Positions 45,855-55,365 are shown, numbered from the stretch's first letter. The stretch: 64,000 nucleotides of DNA from JANQSP01 sp965226095 (GCA_965226095.1 OZ245336.1:806001-870000); one strand, 5' to 3'. A program made the numbers and translations. The notes: generated by a model not told the origin, from the letters alone.

Positions 45855-46916
45855 ATGCCATTATTTAAGCCAAAAAGAATGGTGACTTTGGATATAGGAA
45901 ATCATTCTATAAAAATGGCTGAATTTATCATTAAAAAGAAGCAGCCTGTTTTGGAACATTTTTCTATATTTTCTATTCCGGAACACTGTATTCAGCAAGG
46001 CAATATAGAATCCATAGAATCTCTAAGAGAGCCTCTTGTCGATTTTATTTCTGAAAACGTTTTGGATGGTGTACGAGAGCTGAGTATTGCTATTGGTGGA
46101 AGATTTGTTTTTGTCAAAAAAATTGAAGTGCTTAAATCGGAAAGAGAACTACTGGACGAAATGGTGCAGGTGGAAGTTAAACAAAATCTTCCATTCAATG
46201 CCGGTGAAGTGAATTATGATTATTCTATTATGAAAAGTCCTCAGCCTGCGGAACCCAACAAAATAAATATCTTACTGGTTGTGGCTTTGTGTAAAGTGGT
46301 ATCAGATTATGATTCTTTATTTAAGAGTATAGGTTATAAGTGTAAAACTATTGATACACATGGCTTTGCCTTGGAAAGTTGTTTTCAATGTGCTTATCCA
46401 GAGGTGGCTGGACAGGAAAAAAGCAATATAGTTATTTTGGATATTGGTAAATCGGGTACCAACTTTATTGTTTTAAATGGTGGAAAATTAATTTTTGATC
46501 GCTATATAGCTATTGGCAGCAATTTTTATATTAACAACATTATGCAGGAAATGAGTGTGGATTCGCAGGAGGCGGAATCTTTATATTTAAGTAGTGGAAC
46601 AGGTGATGAAGTGCCTACAGAGATGACTCAAATCATTTCTGAGAGTAATCATTACTTTTGTGATGAAATTTTAGAAGCTGTTGAATATTTTAAAAATCAA
46701 TTTCCAGAACAACCTTTCATGGAGTGCTATGTAACAGGTGGTGGTGCTAAAATGGGTCAATTGATTAACGACATTGGGAAGGCTCTGGGAATTCCCACCC
46801 TGGTGTTTGATCCTTTTGCAGGGGTTAAATACAGTGAGGTATTAAACGATTCCATTAATCATATAAAATATTTTGTACCTGTTTCTGCAGGCTTATGTTT
46901 GAGGGCGATAAAATGA
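45855..46916 (+). CDS. pilM: Type IV pilus assembly protein PilM
   Basis: PilM is an actin-like cytoplasmic ATPase-fold protein that docks the pilus motor to PilN. The 353-residue product has the N-terminal phosphate-1 loop MVTLDIGNHSIKMAEF, NIVILDIGKSGTNFIVL as phosphate 2, and CYVTGGGAKM as the adenosine motif. It starts the conserved pilMNOPQ order. The stop overlaps the pilN start (ATGA). Confidence 0.94.
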   Translation: MPLFKPKRMVTLDIGNHSIKMAEFIIKKKQPVLEHFSIFSIPEHCIQQGNIESIESLREPLVDFISENVLDGVRELSIAIGGRFVFVKKIEVLKSERELLDEMVQVEVKQNLPFNAGEVNYDYSIMKSPQPAEPNKINILLVVALCKVVSDYDSLFKSIGYKCKTIDTHGFALESCFQCAYPEVAGQEKSNIVILDIGKSGTNFIVLNGGKLIFDRYIAIGSNFYINNIMQEMSVDSQEAESLYLSSGTGDEVPTEMTQIISESNHYFCDEILEAVEYFKNQFPEQPFMECYVTGGGAKMGQLINDIGKALGIPTLVFDPFAGVKYSEVLNDSINHIKYFVPVSAGLCLRAIK

Positions 46917-47524
46917 AAATAGACTTAAGAAAATCCAGATCCACTATGGTGGATCAGGAAGTCATGGATGATGACTTTGTACTGGATAATGAAAAGAGTA
47001 CTTTTGCTTTTTTATCCAAGATTGATTTTAAAATAGTTTTGAGTATAGTTATTCGGCTTGTTTTATGTTGTGTGGGTACTGGTGTTTTAATGCAGATGGA
47101 AAAAAAGAATTTACAAAAATTAGGTGCACAAAGAGACGCCGCAAACAATGAATATAGTCAGTTAAAAAATAATATGCAGGACCTTCAAAAGAAAATAGAA
47201 GGGTTTAGTTATTTAAAAGAAAAGTCTGTAGAGTTTACTAATAAGCTGAATATTATGGAGGGGGTCGTCCAGAAGAGGTTAAAGGTTATCAGAGGCTTGG
47301 ATCAAATACAAGATGTCATTCCAAAGAATGTTTGGTTGGAGAGAGTGAACTTTAATGGCAGTAAGCTTGTACTTAATGGTTTTTCCAGCACAAATAAACA
47401 AGTGCAGACTTTTATTGAAAGTATGGAAAAAACGAATGTTTTTTTACGTGTTGTTTTGGATAAAGTATCTGAGCAGGGTGCTTTGAAACAGAAGAATTTT
47501 GCGATACATGTTACTTTGAGGTAG
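46913..47524 (+). CDS. pilN: Type IV pilus assembly protein PilN
   Basis: The start at 46913 is preferred (site GAGGGCG, ATGA overlap with pilM, and the characteristic MKIDLRKSR for the PilM-binding INLL-like motif); ATG-free extension to 46895 is less likely. The 203-residue bitopic protein has a cytoplasmic tail of about 40 residues, one membrane helix (IVLSIVIRLVLCCVGTGVLM), a periplasmic coiled coil and a ferredoxin-like end (VPKNVWLERVNFNGSKLVLN-type strand). The N-terminal tail is longer than usual. Confidence 0.9.
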   Translation: MKIDLRKSRSTMVDQEVMDDDFVLDNEKSTFAFLSKIDFKIVLSIVIRLVLCCVGTGVLMQMEKKNLQKLGAQRDAANNEYSQLKNNMQDLQKKIEGFSYLKEKSVEFTNKLNIMEGVVQKRLKVIRGLDQIQDVIPKNVWLERVNFNGSKLVLNGFSSTNKQVQTFIESMEKTNVFLRVVLDKVSEQGALKQKNFAIHVTLR

Positions 47525-47528
47525 TGTA

Positions 47529-48140
47529 ATGTTTGTTTTTATTAGATCTTTTGCAGAAATCAATATTGGTTTGGTGATTTTGCTTAGTGGATGCATTGCA
47601 GGTGGATATTATTTTGTTAAATATGATAAAGGAGATAGTATTAGGCAACAAATTCAACAAATCAATAGGGATAAAGATAAAACGAAGGAAACGATCAATA
47701 ATTTGAACCTGGAACTAAAGGCTCTTCAGGAAACAGATGTAGTAGTTAATCAAATGGGAATGGAAATTAATAGTTTTTTAAAATTTATTCCCAGTAAGTT
47801 GACTTCCGCTATGATGCTTAATCATTTGAATAATACTGCTAAAAGCACTGGGGTAAGTTTGGAAGGTATTACAAATTATGATTTTGTACAAAAAGAGGAG
47901 TTTTATGAAAAGTTAAAAGTGAGTGTGACGATAAAGGGTATTTTTTCTCAAGTGTTATTGTTTCTATCTAAACTGACAGGTTTAACAGAGGTCATTACTG
48001 TTGAGAATTTTTCAATGGAGAGTACTCGTCAGCGAAGTATATCCATTCAGGGAATGGATGAAGTACAAGTGAGAATGGATATATATGGATACAGATATGT
48101 ATCGCCGATTGTTGATGTTGAATTGAAAGCGAATCAGTAG
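47529..48140 (+). CDS. pilO: Type IV pilus assembly protein PilO
   Basis: PilO pairs with PilN in the inner membrane and contacts PilP. The 203-residue product has one membrane helix (INIGLVILLSGCIAGGYYFV), a coiled coil of about 60 residues (DKDKTKETINNLNLELKALQ) and a ferredoxin-like domain with FLKFIPSKLTSAMMLNHLNN. The short 4-base gap to pilN and 14-base gap to pilP indicate one operon. Confidence 0.9.
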   Translation: MFVFIRSFAEINIGLVILLSGCIAGGYYFVKYDKGDSIRQQIQQINRDKDKTKETINNLNLELKALQETDVVVNQMGMEINSFLKFIPSKLTSAMMLNHLNNTAKSTGVSLEGITNYDFVQKEEFYEKLKVSVTIKGIFSQVLLFLSKLTGLTEVITVENFSMESTRQRSISIQGMDEVQVRMDIYGYRYVSPIVDVELKANQ

Positions 48141-48154
48141 AAAGGAGTCATAGA

Positions 48155-49189
48155 ATGAAAACAATGTTTTTATCTTGTTTATATGTTACAGTTGGTGGAG
48201 GAACTCTTTTTCTTATTACCTGGTTTTTTACTGGTTTTTATGGCTTTGATAGAAAAGCTTTTGCGCAAACAGAAGAAAGTGTACCGCCACCGGCCCCTGC
48301 AATTTCTGGAGAGGTTGCACCATCAGTCAATAACGTACCAGTGCCGGCCCCTGCAATTTCTGGAGAGGTTGCACCATCAGTCAATAACGTACCAGTGCCT
48401 GCCCCTGCAGTGCCACCGGCCCCTGCAATTTCTGGAGAGGTTGCACCATCAGTCAATAACGTACCAGTGCCTGCCCCTGCAGTACCACCGGCCTCTGCAA
48501 TTCCTGGAGAAGCTGTGCCATCAGTCAATAACGTACCAGTGCCTGCCCCTGCAGTACCACCGGCCCCTGCAATTCCTGGAGAAGCTGTGCCATCGGTCAA
48601 TAACGTACCAGTGCCTGCCCCTGCAGTACCACCGGCCCCTGCAATTCCTGGAGAGGTTGCACCATCAGCTAATGCACCTTCACCGGCAGGCACATCAAAG
48701 TTTCAAAAATCACCACTTCCTGAAAATATTAGTAGTGTCACATTGGAACACACACAAAAAAGCTTGGAGGATATAGATAAAAAAATAGCTGAAGTGTATA
48801 GAATGCTTCGTAATTACCAATACGATCCTGATAAAAGAAGAAATCCTTTTTCATCACCTGCTGCATTTAAGAAAAAAAAGGCTGGCAAACTGGGATTCCC
48901 AAGTTATCCAACTGGAAAATATGAATTGAGTAAAATAAAATTGATTGGAATTAAATGGGGAGGTAGAATGAATACAGGTAAAGCTTTGTTTAAAACACCG
49001 GATAATATTGTTCACACACTTCAAAAAAATGATCGTATTGGTGTGGACAGGGGAATAGTTTACCAATTAAGAGAAGATGAAGTGGTGATTTTACAGCCAA
49101 AAGCTATAGCTTCTATAAATGCAAATAGTGAAGATTTATTTATTCCTATTGTCATAAGAATGGATCGTATAAGCTCTAAAAAATTATAA
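48155..49189 (+). CDS. pilP: Type IV pilus protein PilP with Pro/Ala-rich repeat linker
   Basis: PilP links the PilNO platform to PilQ. The 344-residue product has an N-terminal hydrophobic anchor (about 9-28), then a linker of tandem Pro/Ala-rich units (about 43-175), and the conserved core at the end (DPDKRRNPF ... YELSKIKLIGIKWGG ... ALFKTPDNIVHTLQKNDRIG). Typical PilP is only about 180 residues; the excess is the repeat linker. Units read PAPAI(S/P)GE..PSVNNVPVPA plus AVP, about 24 residues. The usual lipobox Cys is absent; the start ATG follows AAAGGAG. Confidence 0.88.
   Translation: MKTMFLSCLYVTVGGGTLFLITWFFTGFYGFDRKAFAQTEESVPPPAPAISGEVAPSVNNVPVPAPAISGEVAPSVNNVPVPAPAVPPAPAISGEVAPSVNNVPVPAPAVPPASAIPGEAVPSVNNVPVPAPAVPPAPAIPGEAVPSVNNVPVPAPAVPPAPAIPGEVAPSANAPSPAGTSKFQKSPLPENISSVTLEHTQKSLEDIDKKIAEVYRMLRNYQYDPDKRRNPFSSPAAFKKKKAGKLGFPSYPTGKYELSKIKLIGIKWGGRMNTGKALFKTPDNIVHTLQKNDRIGVDRGIVYQLREDEVVILQPKAIASINANSEDLFIPIVIRMDRISSKKL
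48286..48680 (+). repeat. Tandem repeats encoding the PilP linker (about 72-bp units)
   Basis: Five near-identical units of about 59-72 bp, each with TCAGTCAATAACGTACCAGT or a one-base variant, in frame. Units differ at few bases, so the array expanded recently and may vary in copy number. Frames on the opposite strand are open only because of the biased composition. Confidence 0.85.
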
Positions 49190-49311
49190 TTTGTTTCTTA
49201 ATTGATGAGCTATATAGACTAAAGTATAGTATGTAATTTATAAACATTGCACATAGTCTAAAAGAGTCTTTTTAGTTTAGTATGAGTTTATGCTAATATG
49301 AAAGAATCAAC

Positions 49312-51849
49312 ATGATTAGGCAATATTTACAGTATTTATTTTTTATATTTTTCGTACTTTCTTGTCGTACATCTCAGGAACTTTCTGAACCAGATGATCA
49401 GGATGTAGACGCTTTATTTTCAGAAGAATTTGAGGAAGGTGATAAAGATGCGGCTGAGTTTAGTGAAGAAGATTTTGAAAATGAGTTTGCTGAATCAGAA
49501 GATTTAGAAGAGGAAATCTCTGAAGAATCTGAATTAAGCAGTGAAGAAGAAACATCTGAAGAATCTGAATTAAGCAGTGAAGAAGAAACATCTGAAGAAT
49601 CTGAATTAAGCAGTGAAGAAGAAACATCTGAAGAATTTGAATTAAGCAGTGAAGAAGAAACATCTAAAGAATTTGAATTGGACAGTGAAGAAGAGAGTGA
49701 TATTTCAGACGAGGATTTGGAGTTGGTGGATGAAGAAGAGCTGGATCTTATTGATGAAGACGAATCGGAACAATTGGTTGAGGGAGAAGTATCTGAGGGA
49801 GAAGAATCCACTGAGGAGTTAGCCGAGGAAGAAGTATCTGAGGAAGAAGAATCCATTGAGGAGTTAGCCGAGGGAGAAGTATCTGAGGAAGAAGAATCCA
49901 TTGAGGAGTTAGCCGAGGGAGAAGTATCTGAGGGAGAAGAATCCATTGAGGAGTTAGCCGAGGAAGAAGTATCTGAGGAAGAAGAATCCATTGAGGAGTT
50001 AGCCGAGGGAGAAGTATCTGAGGAAGAAGAATCCATTGAGGAGTTAGCCGAGGAAGAAGTATCTGAGGAAGAAGAATCCACTGAGGAGTTAGCCGAGGCT
50101 AAAGCTAGTGTTGTCATTAACAGTATTCGCTACGATGACAGTGAAAATAAAGTTTATATTGAGGGAACAGATTCTTTATCTTATCAAATTCGTGAGAATG
50201 CTTCCACTAATCAAATAATTATTGAAATACCAAATGCAGTTCTGGCTGACAATTTAAAATGGCCTTTTGTTATGAAGGATTTTAATACACAAATAGGTAT
50301 GCTTCAGGCCGATCAAAAAGATAGCAACATTGTTCGTGTTGTTGTTCAAATGCGTGAAGGAGCTATGGCCCCCTCTATTGATATTTCTGATTCTGGTGCT
50401 TTGGTCATTGCCTCCAGTAGAACGGAACTTGATGGGGAAGCAAGTGCTATGAGTGGTGATACATTAGATGGTGCAGCTGGAGCTGGAGCTGGTAGGGGAA
50501 TGGTTTTACCTGCTAAATCTTTTGAAGAATTTTTTACAAGTGATAGCAAGTTTAGTGGTCAACCTATTTCCATCCATTTGAAGAATGTTGGTATTCGAGA
50601 TGTATTATATTTTATTTCTGAAGAAACAGGGCTGAATATGGTGATCTCTGATGATGTGACAGGAAGTATTAGTATTAAATTAAGAAATGTTCCATGGGAT
50701 CAAGCTTTAGTCACCATTATGAAAACTAAAAAATTGGGATATTTACGTGAAGGTAATGTGATTAGAATTATGACTTTAAATGCTTTAAAAAGTTATCAAC
50801 AAGAAATTGATACAATGAAAACACAGAGTGTGAAGCCTATGGAGGTAAAAGTCATTCCAATAGTTTATACAAAAGCTTCTGAGATAGTGCCTTCACTGAA
50901 ACCCTTTTTAACACCAACTCGTGGTCAGGCCTTGGTGGATAACAGATCCAATGCAATTATTGTAACGGATACAGCTAAAGTACTTGAGAGAATTCAGGAT
51001 CTGATTAAATATATGGATATTCCTCCCAAGCAGGTGATGATTGAAGCTAAAATTGTGGAAGCTCGTGAAAGTTTTGTTCGTAACTTGGGATTGAACTGGA
51101 ATGTGGGATTGGAAAATTTTGAAAAAAATTCAGTATTCGGTCAACCTAACTGGGATTTAAATTTAAATGGAAATTTAAGTATATTTCCAGCGGCTGCAAG
51201 TGGAGGAAGCAGGGTAACAGAAAGAACCATGGTTTATCCTTTTAATATCGCTTTTACTCCTGTGGGACTTTTGGATGCAGTGATCAGTATTGCTGAAACC
51301 GATGGTGTGGCAAATGTCATTAGTTCTCCCCGTGTTTTGGTTTTAAGTGGAAAACGAGCAACAATTTCCCAGAGAACACAAAACATTGATGTAGTTACTC
51401 AACAGTCCAGTGATACAGGTCAAACTCTTGGTCAAAGTCCTCAAAAAACTCCAGTTGTGTTAACATTTACTGTAACACCGGAGGTGACAGCAATAGGTTC
51501 TGTTTTTATGGATATAAACATGCAAAGGGATTTTGTTGGAAACCGTGATATTGCCAGTGGCTCTCGACCTATTAACTCCAGACAGGCGGCGACATCTGTG
51601 CTGGCCAAAAATGGACAAACAATTGTTATTGGAGGTATTTATCAAAGTGATAAGACACAATTTAAGGAAGGTATACCTTTTTTAAGACATATTCCTATTT
51701 TAAAATGGTTTTTTTCTCAGCGAATAACGGATGAGAATCGTAATGAATTGCTGTTATTTGTTACTCCAAGAGTATTGAATTACAATCACGAAAAACCCAG
51801 TCTTCCTGCAACAGATAGCTTTTCTTCTGAAGAAGATATGGGGGGTTAA
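49312..51849 (+). CDS. pilQ: Type IV pilus secretin PilQ with acidic repeat region
   Basis: PilQ is the outer-membrane pore for the pilus. The 845-residue product has a lipoprotein-like signal (FFVLSCRTSQ). Residues about 25-262 are extremely acidic, made of tandem repeats. An AMIN domain follows (about 265-370, peptidoglycan/cell-wall binding). Then come the secretin N0/STN domain (PISIHLKNVGIRDVLYFISE), an N1-type domain (VKVIPIVYTKASEIVPSLKP) and the C-terminal secretin (NVISSPRVLVLSGKRATIS and IVIGGIYQSD). The acidic block is the extra feature. The gap to pilP is 122 bases, so a separate promoter is possible. Confidence 0.93.
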   Translation: MIRQYLQYLFFIFFVLSCRTSQELSEPDDQDVDALFSEEFEEGDKDAAEFSEEDFENEFAESEDLEEEISEESELSSEEETSEESELSSEEETSEESELSSEEETSEEFELSSEEETSKEFELDSEEESDISDEDLELVDEEELDLIDEDESEQLVEGEVSEGEESTEELAEEEVSEEEESIEELAEGEVSEEEESIEELAEGEVSEGEESIEELAEEEVSEEEESIEELAEGEVSEEEESIEELAEEEVSEEEESTEELAEAKASVVINSIRYDDSENKVYIEGTDSLSYQIRENASTNQIIIEIPNAVLADNLKWPFVMKDFNTQIGMLQADQKDSNIVRVVVQMREGAMAPSIDISDSGALVIASSRTELDGEASAMSGDTLDGAAGAGAGRGMVLPAKSFEEFFTSDSKFSGQPISIHLKNVGIRDVLYFISEETGLNMVISDDVTGSISIKLRNVPWDQALVTIMKTKKLGYLREGNVIRIMTLNALKSYQQEIDTMKTQSVKPMEVKVIPIVYTKASEIVPSLKPFLTPTRGQALVDNRSNAIIVTDTAKVLERIQDLIKYMDIPPKQVMIEAKIVEARESFVRNLGLNWNVGLENFEKNSVFGQPNWDLNLNGNLSIFPAAASGGSRVTERTMVYPFNIAFTPVGLLDAVISIAETDGVANVISSPRVLVLSGKRATISQRTQNIDVVTQQSSDTGQTLGQSPQKTPVVLTFTVTPEVTAIGSVFMDINMQRDFVGNRDIASGSRPINSRQAATSVLAKNGQTIVIGGIYQSDKTQFKEGIPFLRHIPILKWFFSQRITDENRNELLLFVTPRVLNYNHEKPSLPATDSFSSEEDMGG
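49525..49690 (+). repeat. 36-bp tandem repeats in pilQ (acidic block 1)
   Basis: Copies begin at 49525, 49561, 49597, 49633 and a diverged one at 49669. Each encodes ESELSSEEETSE or a close variant. The first three are identical. Confidence 0.85.
49813..50100 (+). repeat. 45-bp tandem repeats in pilQ (acidic block 2)
   Basis: GAGGAGTTAGCCGAG begins at 49813, 49858, 49903, 49948, 49993, 50038 and 50083, exact 45-base steps. Each unit encodes EELAE(G/E)EVSE(E/G)EESI or T. The array is in frame, so copy-number change would not break PilQ. Confidence 0.88.
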
Positions 51850-51880
51850 TTTTTTACATAAAAATAATGTCTCAATAGTA

Positions 51881-51966
51881 GAAAATTTTCACACTTTTTA
51901 AATAAAAAAGAAAAGATAGAAAAAACAAGAAATAAAGTATCTTAAAGTGTGGAAAATTTTCACACT
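51881..51966. promoter_or_regulatory. Repeated near-palindromic site in the pilQ-52045 spacer
   Basis: GAAAATTTTCACACT occurs at 51881-51895 and again at 51952-51966. The second lies in GTGTGGAAAATTTTCACAC (51947-51965), an almost perfect palindrome. The sites are 71 bases apart in the 195-base gap before the lipoprotein gene at 52045 and could bind a dimeric regulator or form part of a terminator/attenuator. Confidence 0.5.
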
Positions 51967-52044
51967 CCCTAGAGTATCTCTTTACAAAAAAAAGCAACTA
52001 TATTATAACTCTCATAGATTTAAGAGATCTTAGAGGTGAGTTAT

Positions 52045-54621
52045 ATGATGAAGATATATATTTTTTTAATCAGTTTGTTTTTAACTGTGGCTTGTACTAT
52101 TGATCCTCCGATCAGTTTTGTGAAAACAGGAGTTTCAACTACAGAGGCTATATTATTTTTAGAACAATTACAGAATACAAAACAAAGTCAGGAACTTTTT
52201 AGTGATCATATTAAAAGACTCAATGCTAATGCAGCCATTGATTTTGATTGGACTCAGTATTGGAGTGAAGTCAATCAGAAAAATTTGTATAAAAAATTAG
52301 ATAAAACTCAACTGGAAAGTATACTACAGTTAAGTCAGTTTTCCTGTGACACATCAGCTTGGCAGGCTTTTGCTAGTTTGTTGTTAAAAGTAGCTGAGGT
52401 GGGTACAAACTATTTGTATTTCAAACATTACTTAACAGGATCAAAGCAAACCTGTTCAACTTTTCTTCCTAATAAAACTTTAAAAACAGTTGTTTCTGTT
52501 TTAGATAAAAAAAGAAAGGAAAAAGAAGTTCAGTTATTTTCTGAAGAAAAAGTAGACTTCCTATGGAAGCAAAAAATAAATTCAATAGCAGATAAAAAAA
52601 ATGATTTAACAGAGAAGTATCCTTATACCTATGAATTGTATAAAGTAGTAGTGGATGAATGGAATGTTAAAAGACATGGAAGAGCCTGGGGTGATATTTT
52701 AAGTGTAGTCAATAGAGGATTTTGGAGTGATGTTCGTTGGATGTTTTATCATGCGGGGAGCTTTGCAAGTATTCAAACAGCTTTAGAAGTGGAGAAAGAC
52801 ATTTACCACTCTATTTCTAATTTAGATCAAGATATACTATTGATATTTCATGACAAGGAAATAAAAAATATAATGGATCTAGTTGGTTATGAAAGATATT
52901 TCAAGGAGCAGGATTTAGTTGATTGGAAACAGTTATGGAGAACATTAATAGATAAGTACCCGGACAGACCTAATAACAGCAACAATACACTATTACTTTC
53001 TTTTTATAAATATTCTTGTGAAAAAGAGGAACTGAGTGCTTATATGGATTTAGTCAAAAGTTGGGATCTCATCGATCAGTATAGAACAGTTGTGGAACGG
53101 GAATGTGAACAACTGATCAGAATAACCAAACAAATTACTCAGTATATAGATACTGCTGGTTTGCCGGCAGATGGAGCTTTTCCTCTTAGTATGGCAGATA
53201 TGACAGATATGCTGGAAGGTACGAAATATAATCGGAGCATTGATGATTTAGTTCGTTTGTTAAATTTCTATGATCGATTTAAAATTGATTATTCAATATC
53301 AGATTGGAAGACCCTTCTTAATGAGCAGTTTTCCATAGAACACTGGTTGTATTTTATGGATACTTTAAGGAAGAATTACGATAAAAGTATCATTCGTCGG
53401 GTTATGGATATGCATCAGTATGTCTATCAGGGGCGAATTTATTTTCTGAGTTTTGATGTGTTTAATATTTTAATTAATGAGAGTATTCCTTTGTCTTCTC
53501 TGGTCACTGAATATAGTTATAGTGAGTCACAACTGACACATCATGATTTTATCACTCAATTTTGGTCTATTGTTCAAAAAAATGCATCACTGGTTTTAGG
53601 TTCCAGAGATCAATGGCTCAATCTGATTGAGTATGGTTCTCATTTTTGTAATCAAGTGTATTTAAATAAAATGGTTGATTTTTTTAACCAAAATAAGCAA
53701 GAACAATTGCTATTGAATAATTTTGATTTTAATAGTTGTCCAAATTATTTTATGGACACTCATTTTAAGGAGAGTTTTGTTAATTCTGCTGTGACAAAGA
53801 TTCGTCAGGATACAAGTCAGGATCCGGAGTTGTATTGGGACCTTGTGCGTTCTTTTTCATTATATACTTCCAATAATAGTGCGGAAGAAATGCAGAATGC
53901 AGCTGTGTTTAAAATGAATGCAGTGGAATGGGAGAAAGTATTTGATATCACAATATTAACTCTGAGAGAGCCAATATATAAAAATAACTCTGCTTTTTTA
54001 AAAAGAGCAATGGATTTAGTTGGTAAAGTTTATAAACGGGCAGTGGATTCTGCTATTTGCCGACAGTTGTTGGGTGTATCAGGCAATCATAAAATTATCA
54101 CTGCATACGATCCTGAACTGGTGATGTACTTATTCAATCAACTAAATTGGAACAGCAGTGATTGTAGTACTCTTGAACCTGATCGACTCAATCTGTTGAT
54201 GTTTATCATATCTGACTATTTATTTTCTGCTGTGGAAGAACATATAGATACTGTGGATTATGTGTTAAGTGTTTGGAGTCAGGCTGTCAGAGTGATTAAT
54301 ATTATGGAAAAGATTCATGATGCTACGACATGGTTAACGGATATATTTGGAACACAGATGATATCCGATCCGGATGTGACGAGTGGTGAAATGACTCACA
54401 GAGCTTTTCAGTATTACTTTTCTCATTTGCTCTTATCTTATTTAATTAAGAAAGCTTCACTTGTATCAGCAGTGGATATTTTAGACACACATATATGGAA
54501 GAAATCCACAACAAATGAATACCACAAGTTGTACGAGGAACTGTTAAAAGACAATATAGAGGAGTATCCATCGCAGATTGAAGAACTTGAGAAATTGAAA
54601 GCAGATTTAACATTAGATTAA
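52045..54621 (+). CDS. Large lipoprotein, unknown function
   Basis: The start is ATG at 52045 or 52048, behind AGAGGTGAG; an earlier GTG at 52036 overlaps that site. The product (about 858 residues) has a lipoprotein signal, with the lipobox LTVAC followed by TIDPP. The rest is predominantly helical and acidic with many Trp/Tyr and scattered Cys; no domain is recognised. It sits between pilQ and the envelope motor genes and ends 18 bases before the next gene, so it is probably part of the same envelope apparatus, perhaps an outer-membrane partner. Confidence 0.7.
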   Translation: MMKIYIFLISLFLTVACTIDPPISFVKTGVSTTEAILFLEQLQNTKQSQELFSDHIKRLNANAAIDFDWTQYWSEVNQKNLYKKLDKTQLESILQLSQFSCDTSAWQAFASLLLKVAEVGTNYLYFKHYLTGSKQTCSTFLPNKTLKTVVSVLDKKRKEKEVQLFSEEKVDFLWKQKINSIADKKNDLTEKYPYTYELYKVVVDEWNVKRHGRAWGDILSVVNRGFWSDVRWMFYHAGSFASIQTALEVEKDIYHSISNLDQDILLIFHDKEIKNIMDLVGYERYFKEQDLVDWKQLWRTLIDKYPDRPNNSNNTLLLSFYKYSCEKEELSAYMDLVKSWDLIDQYRTVVERECEQLIRITKQITQYIDTAGLPADGAFPLSMADMTDMLEGTKYNRSIDDLVRLLNFYDRFKIDYSISDWKTLLNEQFSIEHWLYFMDTLRKNYDKSIIRRVMDMHQYVYQGRIYFLSFDVFNILINESIPLSSLVTEYSYSESQLTHHDFITQFWSIVQKNASLVLGSRDQWLNLIEYGSHFCNQVYLNKMVDFFNQNKQEQLLLNNFDFNSCPNYFMDTHFKESFVNSAVTKIRQDTSQDPELYWDLVRSFSLYTSNNSAEEMQNAAVFKMNAVEWEKVFDITILTLREPIYKNNSAFLKRAMDLVGKVYKRAVDSAICRQLLGVSGNHKIITAYDPELVMYLFNQLNWNSSDCSTLEPDRLNLLMFIISDYLFSAVEEHIDTVDYVLSVWSQAVRVINIMEKIHDATTWLTDIFGTQMISDPDVTSGEMTHRAFQYYFSHLLLSYLIKKASLVSAVDILDTHIWKKSTTNEYHKLYEELLKDNIEEYPSQIEELEKLKADLTLD

Positions 54622-54639
54622 AAAAGGAAAGTTATACCA

Positions 54640-55365
54640 GTGCGATGTAATCAAATTAAAATTTTTTTTGTATTTTGTATTTTTTTTATGGCTTGTCATT
54701 TGTCTTTAGCTAAAGTCTCCGAGGAATCAAAATATGTGGATTATTTTTCAAAAAATAAAAAAAAATCTGCTCCCAATGTCAATTATGGACAACTTTTTAT
54801 AGAAGAGAATCGAAGGCTAAAACCTACCTTAGTGGAACTATCTGCTTTTGCAGGCAATGGTATTGGGAGCATGAATGTGAGCTGGTTTTATGGTGGAGAG
54901 CTAAGGTATAAAATATTGTCTTATTTTTATATAGGTTTGGAATTGACTAAATATCATTCAGAATTACCTTCTAGTATTAGAAAAATTTTACCTGAATTGA
55001 CTGTTAACGGATTGGAAGCCGGAACATCCGGTTTAAGGAATTTATCAACACACTTTAATGGACACTTGCATTTTTTTACCAGTCATGTAAACTTGGCGGG
55101 TGTCGTCAGAATAAATATGAGTGTGCCGATACAATTTGGTATAGGAGTTACACAGGTATATAGTGTTAGCGCAAAGAATACAGGCTTAGAGAATATCAAT
55201 ATAAAAGATCGAAAAGTGGTCCCTTCTCTTCAATGGGGAATTGGTCCCAGAGTACAATTTGGTAGACATTTTGCTATTCAAGTGCTTTTGTCTCAAGTGC
55301 ATTCATTGGCAAAGCCTTTGTTTAGGCTTCATCAGGTGTATGGAAATATAGTGGTTGGAATTTAA
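54640..55365 (+). CDS. Outer-membrane protein candidate
   Basis: The 241-residue product starts at GTG 54640 (AAAAAGGAAA upstream) with a signal peptide ending in HLSLAK. The mature part is strand-rich (VELSAFAGNGIGSMNVSWFY, LRYKILSYFYIGLELTKYHS, LQWGIGPRVQFGRHFAIQVL) as in an eight-stranded barrel. It is directly upstream of exbB (24-base gap). Outer-membrane proteins of this type also accompany Tol/Exb motors in related clusters; the role here is unknown. Confidence 0.65.
   Translation: MRCNQIKIFFVFCIFFMACHLSLAKVSEESKYVDYFSKNKKKSAPNVNYGQLFIEENRRLKPTLVELSAFAGNGIGSMNVSWFYGGELRYKILSYFYIGLELTKYHSELPSSIRKILPELTVNGLEAGTSGLRNLSTHFNGHLHFFTSHVNLAGVVRINMSVPIQFGIGVTQVYSVSAKNTGLENINIKDRKVVPSLQWGIGPRVQFGRHFAIQVLLSQVHSLAKPLFRLHQVYGNIVVGI

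Noticed and set aside
48238..48693. Long open frames on the opposite and third strands of the pilP repeat region
   Set aside because: They arise from the repeated composition of the PilP linker; the pilP frame has the conserved core, ribosome site and operon context.
49525..50100. Regular spaced repeats resembling a CRISPR array
   Set aside because: The repeats are contiguous without unique spacers, in frame, and translate into the PilQ linker.
49398..50117. Serine-rich 239-codon frame opposite the pilQ acidic repeats
   Set aside because: Serine codons are the complement of Glu/Ser repeat codons; there is no ribosome site or signal, and PilQ is certain on the plus strand.
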